Assembly (NCBI GenBank): GCA_012798055.1
Contig: JAAZOA010000059.1
Coordinates: forward strand, 1-7,892
Direction: 5' to 3'
Origin: Syntrophomonadaceae bacterium
Lineage (GTDB): Bacteria; Bacillota; Syntrophomonadia; Syntrophomonadales; Syntrophomonadaceae
DNA: 7,892 nucleotides
A program made the position numbers and the translations under genes. How positions within the stretch are numbered: the stretch's first letter is position 1; each line of letters opens with the position of its first letter. Below the pieces are notes generated by a model. It did no database searches, had not been told where the DNA came from, and was given only the letters and a program-made list of their open reading frames with translations. Positions 5,410 to 7,892 of the stretch are shown here, one piece after another.

Positions 5410-6864
5410 ATGACTGATAGGTTCAGCAAAGAGGGTCTGACCTTCGATGATGTGCTGCTGATTCCAGGCCATTCTGAGGTTTTGCCTCATCAAGTCGACA
5501 TATCGACCCGCCTAACCCGCAATATCCGCCTGGAGACGCCCATCATGAGCGCTGGGATGGATACGGTCACTGAGACCAGGATGGCTATCGCCATGGCCCG
5601 TGAAGGCGGAATCGGCATCATTCATAAAAATATGAGCATTGAGGATCAAGCCAGGATGATCGACCGGGTAAAACGTTCCGAACACGGTATTATTTCCGAT
5701 CCTTTCTTCTTGTCACCGGACCATAAGGTGAAGGATGCCTTAGGCATCATGGAACATTACCATATTTCGGGGGTGCCGATTACCGAAGGCAGAAAACTGG
5801 TGGGTATCCTAACCAACCGGGACCTGCGTTTTGAGACTGATTTCGAACAGCCGATCAAAAATATCATGACCAGCGAGAACCTGGTTACCGCACCGGTGGG
5901 AACTACAATGGAACAGGCCATGCAGTTACTGCGCAAATACAAAATCGAGAAATTGCCCCTGGTCGATGAGAACTACAATCTGACCGGGCTGATCACAATA
6001 AAAGACATCGAAAAGACCCAGAAATACCCCAATGCTGCCAAGGATAAAGGCGGTCGCCTCATTGTGGGGGCAGCAGTCGGAACTGCCCGCGATACCATGG
6101 AGAGGGTTGAAGCCCTCAAGAATGCCTCAGTGGACGTAATCGTGGTGGATACAGCCCATGGCCATTCCGAAGGGGTTATACAGATGGTGGCCCTTATTAA
6201 GAAGAGGTATCCGGAGTTGGAATTGATCGCCGGAAACGTGGCTACAGGAGAGGCCACTGAGGCACTGATAAAAGCAGGCGCCGACGCCATCAAGGTAGGA
6301 ATAGGGGCAGGCTCTATCTGCACCACCCGGGTAGTGGCCGGCATTGGAGTACCGCAAATAACAGCAGTTATTGACAGTGCCAGGATAGCCAGGAAATATA
6401 ATATCCCCATTATTTCTGACGGGGGCATCAAATACTCCGGAGACATCGTCAAAGCCATCGCTGCTGGTGCGGATGTGGTCATGCTAGGGAATCTATTGGC
6501 GGGCACCGATGAAAGTCCAGGAGAAGAAGTGATCTTACAGGGGCGCCGCTTTAAGGTGTACAGAGGCATGGGTTCGATGGGAGCAATGGTGGAAGGCAGC
6601 AGTGATCGCTATTTCCAGGAAGATGCGCAGAAATTGGTGCCCGAGGGTATAGAAGGACGCACGCCCTATAAGGGATCGGTATCTGAGAGCATTTTCCAGC
6701 TGGTAGGAGGACTGCGGGCAGGCATGGGATACTGCGGAGTGGTCAATATCGATGAGCTTAAGGACAACACACAATTCATCAGGATAACCAATGCGGGATT
6801 GACCGAGAGCCATCCCCACGACGTTTTTATTTCCAAAGAGGCGCCCAATTACCAGGTGTTGTAA
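5410..6864 (+). CDS. guaB: Inosine-5'-monophosphate dehydrogenase
   Basis: IMPDH oxidises IMP to XMP with NAD+, the committed step to guanine nucleotides. The product is 484 residues, the normal bacterial size. The N-terminus has GLTFDDVLLIP and TPIMSAGMDTVTE. A two-CBS regulatory (Bateman) module interrupts the barrel at about residues 95-205, and catalysis resumes with the DTAHGHS region (247-253), the catalytic loop GSICTTR with Cys304, DGGIK (337-341), the IMP-phosphate region MLGNLLAGT, GMGSMGAM, and the flap GRTPYKG with R417 and Y420. The residue before GSIC is Ala300, where most bacterial enzymes have Pro (GPGSICTT); the position varies in the family, so activity is expected. GAGGAGG (5394-5400) lies nine bases before the ATG. 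It is followed after two bases by an MgtC-like gene. Identity is secure. Confidence 0.97.
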   Translation: MTDRFSKEGLTFDDVLLIPGHSEVLPHQVDISTRLTRNIRLETPIMSAGMDTVTETRMAIAMAREGGIGIIHKNMSIEDQARMIDRVKRSEHGIISDPFFLSPDHKVKDALGIMEHYHISGVPITEGRKLVGILTNRDLRFETDFEQPIKNIMTSENLVTAPVGTTMEQAMQLLRKYKIEKLPLVDENYNLTGLITIKDIEKTQKYPNAAKDKGGRLIVGAAVGTARDTMERVEALKNASVDVIVVDTAHGHSEGVIQMVALIKKRYPELELIAGNVATGEATEALIKAGADAIKVGIGAGSICTTRVVAGIGVPQITAVIDSARIARKYNIPIISDGGIKYSGDIVKAIAAGADVVMLGNLLAGTDESPGEEVILQGRRFKVYRGMGSMGAMVEGSSDRYFQEDAQKLVPEGIEGRTPYKGSVSESIFQLVGGLRAGMGYCGVVNIDELKDNTQFIRITNAGLTESHPHDVFISKEAPNYQVL

Positions 6865-6866
6865 AA

Positions 6867-7331
6867 ATGGCAGTCTATGCGATTCGCCTGGCCCTGGCCT
6901 TCGTCGTGGGATTCGTGGTGGGCATAGTTAGTGCCCGCGATGACAGGAACAAATCGAGCCGCGACTTTGCTTTGATTTGCCTGTGTTCAGCCTTGATCTC
7001 CATCATGGCCGGCGGAGTGATTGAAAGCATGGACATCCCACTGGTAGGAGATCCGCTGCGCTTGCCGGCGCAGATCATTTCGGCGTTGGGATTCCTCGGC
7101 ACCGGTATGATGTGGGTCAGCCGGGAAAACCGGGTGCAAGGCATCACCAGGGCAGCTTCACTGTGGCTGACGGCCATATTGGGACTGCTGATCGGGGCAG
7201 GTCTCTTCGAAACCAGCCTGATAGGCTTGATTTTCCTGGTGTTGATTTACCTGATTTCACCCCCTATTGAAAGGTACCTGATAAATTTCCGCAGGTGGTT
7301 GATGCGCCATCGGGGGACAAAGACGGGCTAG
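6867..7331 (+). CDS. MgtC/SapB family inner-membrane protein
   Basis: The 154-residue product is highly hydrophobic, with about five membrane segments (roughly 3-22, 33-52, 65-83, 94-113 and 115-131). The family signature is clear: an N-terminal R7LALAF..G, then DPLRLPAQIISALGFLGTG (62-80) and RVQGITRAASLWLTA (89-103), followed by a G-rich helix. Full-length MgtC proteins (about 225 residues) carry an extra cytosolic ACT-like domain; this one ends in a short basic tail instead, like the short SapB-type members. Family roles reported for MgtC include survival at low magnesium and inhibition of F-type ATP synthase in pathogens, but the function of short environmental members is unknown. The ATG lies two bases after the guaB stop, with a weak AGGTG (6854-6858) inside the guaB end, so translation is likely coupled to guaB. 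Family is confident; role unknown. Confidence 0.85.
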   Translation: MAVYAIRLALAFVVGFVVGIVSARDDRNKSSRDFALICLCSALISIMAGGVIESMDIPLVGDPLRLPAQIISALGFLGTGMMWVSRENRVQGITRAASLWLTAILGLLIGAGLFETSLIGLIFLVLIYLISPPIERYLINFRRWLMRHRGTKTG

Positions 7332-7381
7332 AAGAAAGCTGGATTTAGCATAGCCAAATCCAATAGGATTTTGTTGCAAGG

Positions 7382-7417
7382 AGCTTGTCAGGGGATGGTT
7401 ATTACCCGGCAAGCTTT
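7382..7417 (+). terminator. Terminator-like hairpin after the guaB-MgtC pair
   Basis: AGCTTGTC (7382-7389) and GGG (7391-7393), with one bulged A, pair with CCC, GG and CAAGCT (7405-7415) around an 11-nt loop. Only three T residues (7415-7417) follow before an A run, so termination would be partial at best. It lies about 50 bases after the MgtC stop and just before the ribosome binding site of the next gene, so it could also act as an attenuator for that gene. Confidence 0.5.
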
Positions 7418-7442
7418 AAAAATAGCCAGGAGGAAACCATAG

Positions 7443-7892
7443 ATGAGATATGAGGGAAATGTATTCCGGCCTCCCAGTGAGGCCAGGAGTTATATACTGC
7501 AATGCACGGTGGGTTGTTCCCACAACCGCTGTACATTCTGCTCCATGTACAAAGATAAAAAATACCGGGTCAGGAGCCTGGATGAAATCAAGGCCGACAT
7601 TGGTATGGCCCGCTTGTATTACGGGGATTTGGTTAAGGTATTCTTGGCCGATGGTGATGCTCTGGCCATGCCCACCGCCGATTTGCTGGAAATATTGTCC
7701 TGTCTTTATCAGACTTTCAGCAGTCTGAAACACGTGGGCATATATGCCAGCCCGGACAGCATACTGGACAAGGATTCGAGCGAATTGCAGGCCCTGAAAA
7801 ACGCTGGCTTGACTATTGCCTACCTGGGGGTGGAAACCGGAGACGAAGCTCTCTTGGCCGATATACGCAAGGGTGTGAGCTATGCCGAAATG
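7443..7892 (+). CDS. Radical SAM protein (COG1032-like), N-terminal part, 3' end outside window
   Basis: The product should bind a [4Fe-4S] cluster and cleave S-adenosylmethionine to start radical chemistry; the substrate is unknown. Read from ATG 7443, 150 residues are visible up to the window edge with no stop. A good ribosome binding site (CCAGGAGG, 7426-7433) ends nine bases upstream. The N-terminus reads MRYEGNVFRPPSEARSYILQ, then comes a cysteine cluster with C21, C25, C30 and C33 (GCSHNRCTFCSMYKDKKYR). The usual radical SAM motif is CX3CX2C; here the last three cysteines give CX4CX2C, as I recall for relatives beginning GCSHN.CTFC. Further on are VFLADGDALAMPT (the region of the Gly-rich SAM-contacting strand), IYASPDSIL and LTIAYLGVETGDEALL, all typical of the TIM-barrel radical SAM core. 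It follows a weak terminator, so it may be a separate unit. Confidence 0.88.
   Translation, partial: MRYEGNVFRPPSEARSYILQCTVGCSHNRCTFCSMYKDKKYRVRSLDEIKADIGMARLYYGDLVKVFLADGDALAMPTADLLEILSCLYQTFSSLKHVGIYASPDSILDKDSSELQALKNAGLTIAYLGVETGDEALLADIRKGVSYAEM

Noticed and set aside
5235..5417. A 60-codon open frame between dut and guaB
   Set aside because: Its end covers the guaB promoter, ribosome binding site and start codon, it lacks a good ribosome binding site, and the product matches nothing recognisable.
7450..7728. A 92-codon + strand frame overlapping the radical SAM gene start
   Set aside because: It is out of frame with the radical SAM sequence, which carries the conserved cysteine motif and a proper ribosome binding site; the other frame has no family features.

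Overview
The window is a compact, one-directional housekeeping region of a bacterial chromosome: seven of seven recognised genes lie on the + strand. The order ribF - rpsO - pnp - M16 peptidase - dut is the arrangement familiar from Firmicutes (in Bacillus the equivalents are ribF, rpsO, pnp, ymxG, dut). Strong AGGAGG-type ribosome binding sites, frequent TTG/GTG starts and protein sequences of clostridial type suggest a member of the Clostridia with moderate GC content, possibly in the Syntrophomonas/Peptococcaceae neighbourhood. The genus is an inference and cannot be fixed from the window alone.

Layout: (1) 1-569, the 3' part of ribF (FAD synthetase/riboflavin kinase). (2) 570-818, a promoter (582-610) and a roughly 190-nt structured leader in front of rpsO, plausibly the place where ribosomal protein S15 controls its own synthesis. 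(3) 819-3268, rpsO and pnp, both starting with TTG and separated by a perfect 10-bp hairpin. (4) 3269-3506, a 238-bp spacer with two hairpins and an A-rich tract and no convincing gene. (5) 3507-5218, an M16 zinc peptidase and dUTPase, overlapping by one base (TGATG). (6) 5219-5409, a spacer with a likely promoter close to guaB. (7) 5410-7331, guaB (IMP dehydrogenase) and, two bases after its stop, a short MgtC/SapB-family membrane protein. (8) 7332-7442, a spacer with a terminator-like hairpin, followed by the 5' part of a radical SAM gene that runs off the window.

Functionally the genes cover flavin cofactor synthesis, the small ribosomal subunit, RNA decay, proteolysis, dUTP removal (a source of dUMP for dTMP synthesis) and the committed step of guanine nucleotide synthesis. 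I see no mobile element, CRISPR array, tRNA/rRNA or clear sign of horizontal transfer. I do not find an undescribed multi-gene system; the points worth a second look are the rpsO leader RNA, a six-residue insertion in the S1 domain of PNPase, the guaB-MgtC coupling, and the unusual cysteine spacing in the radical SAM protein.
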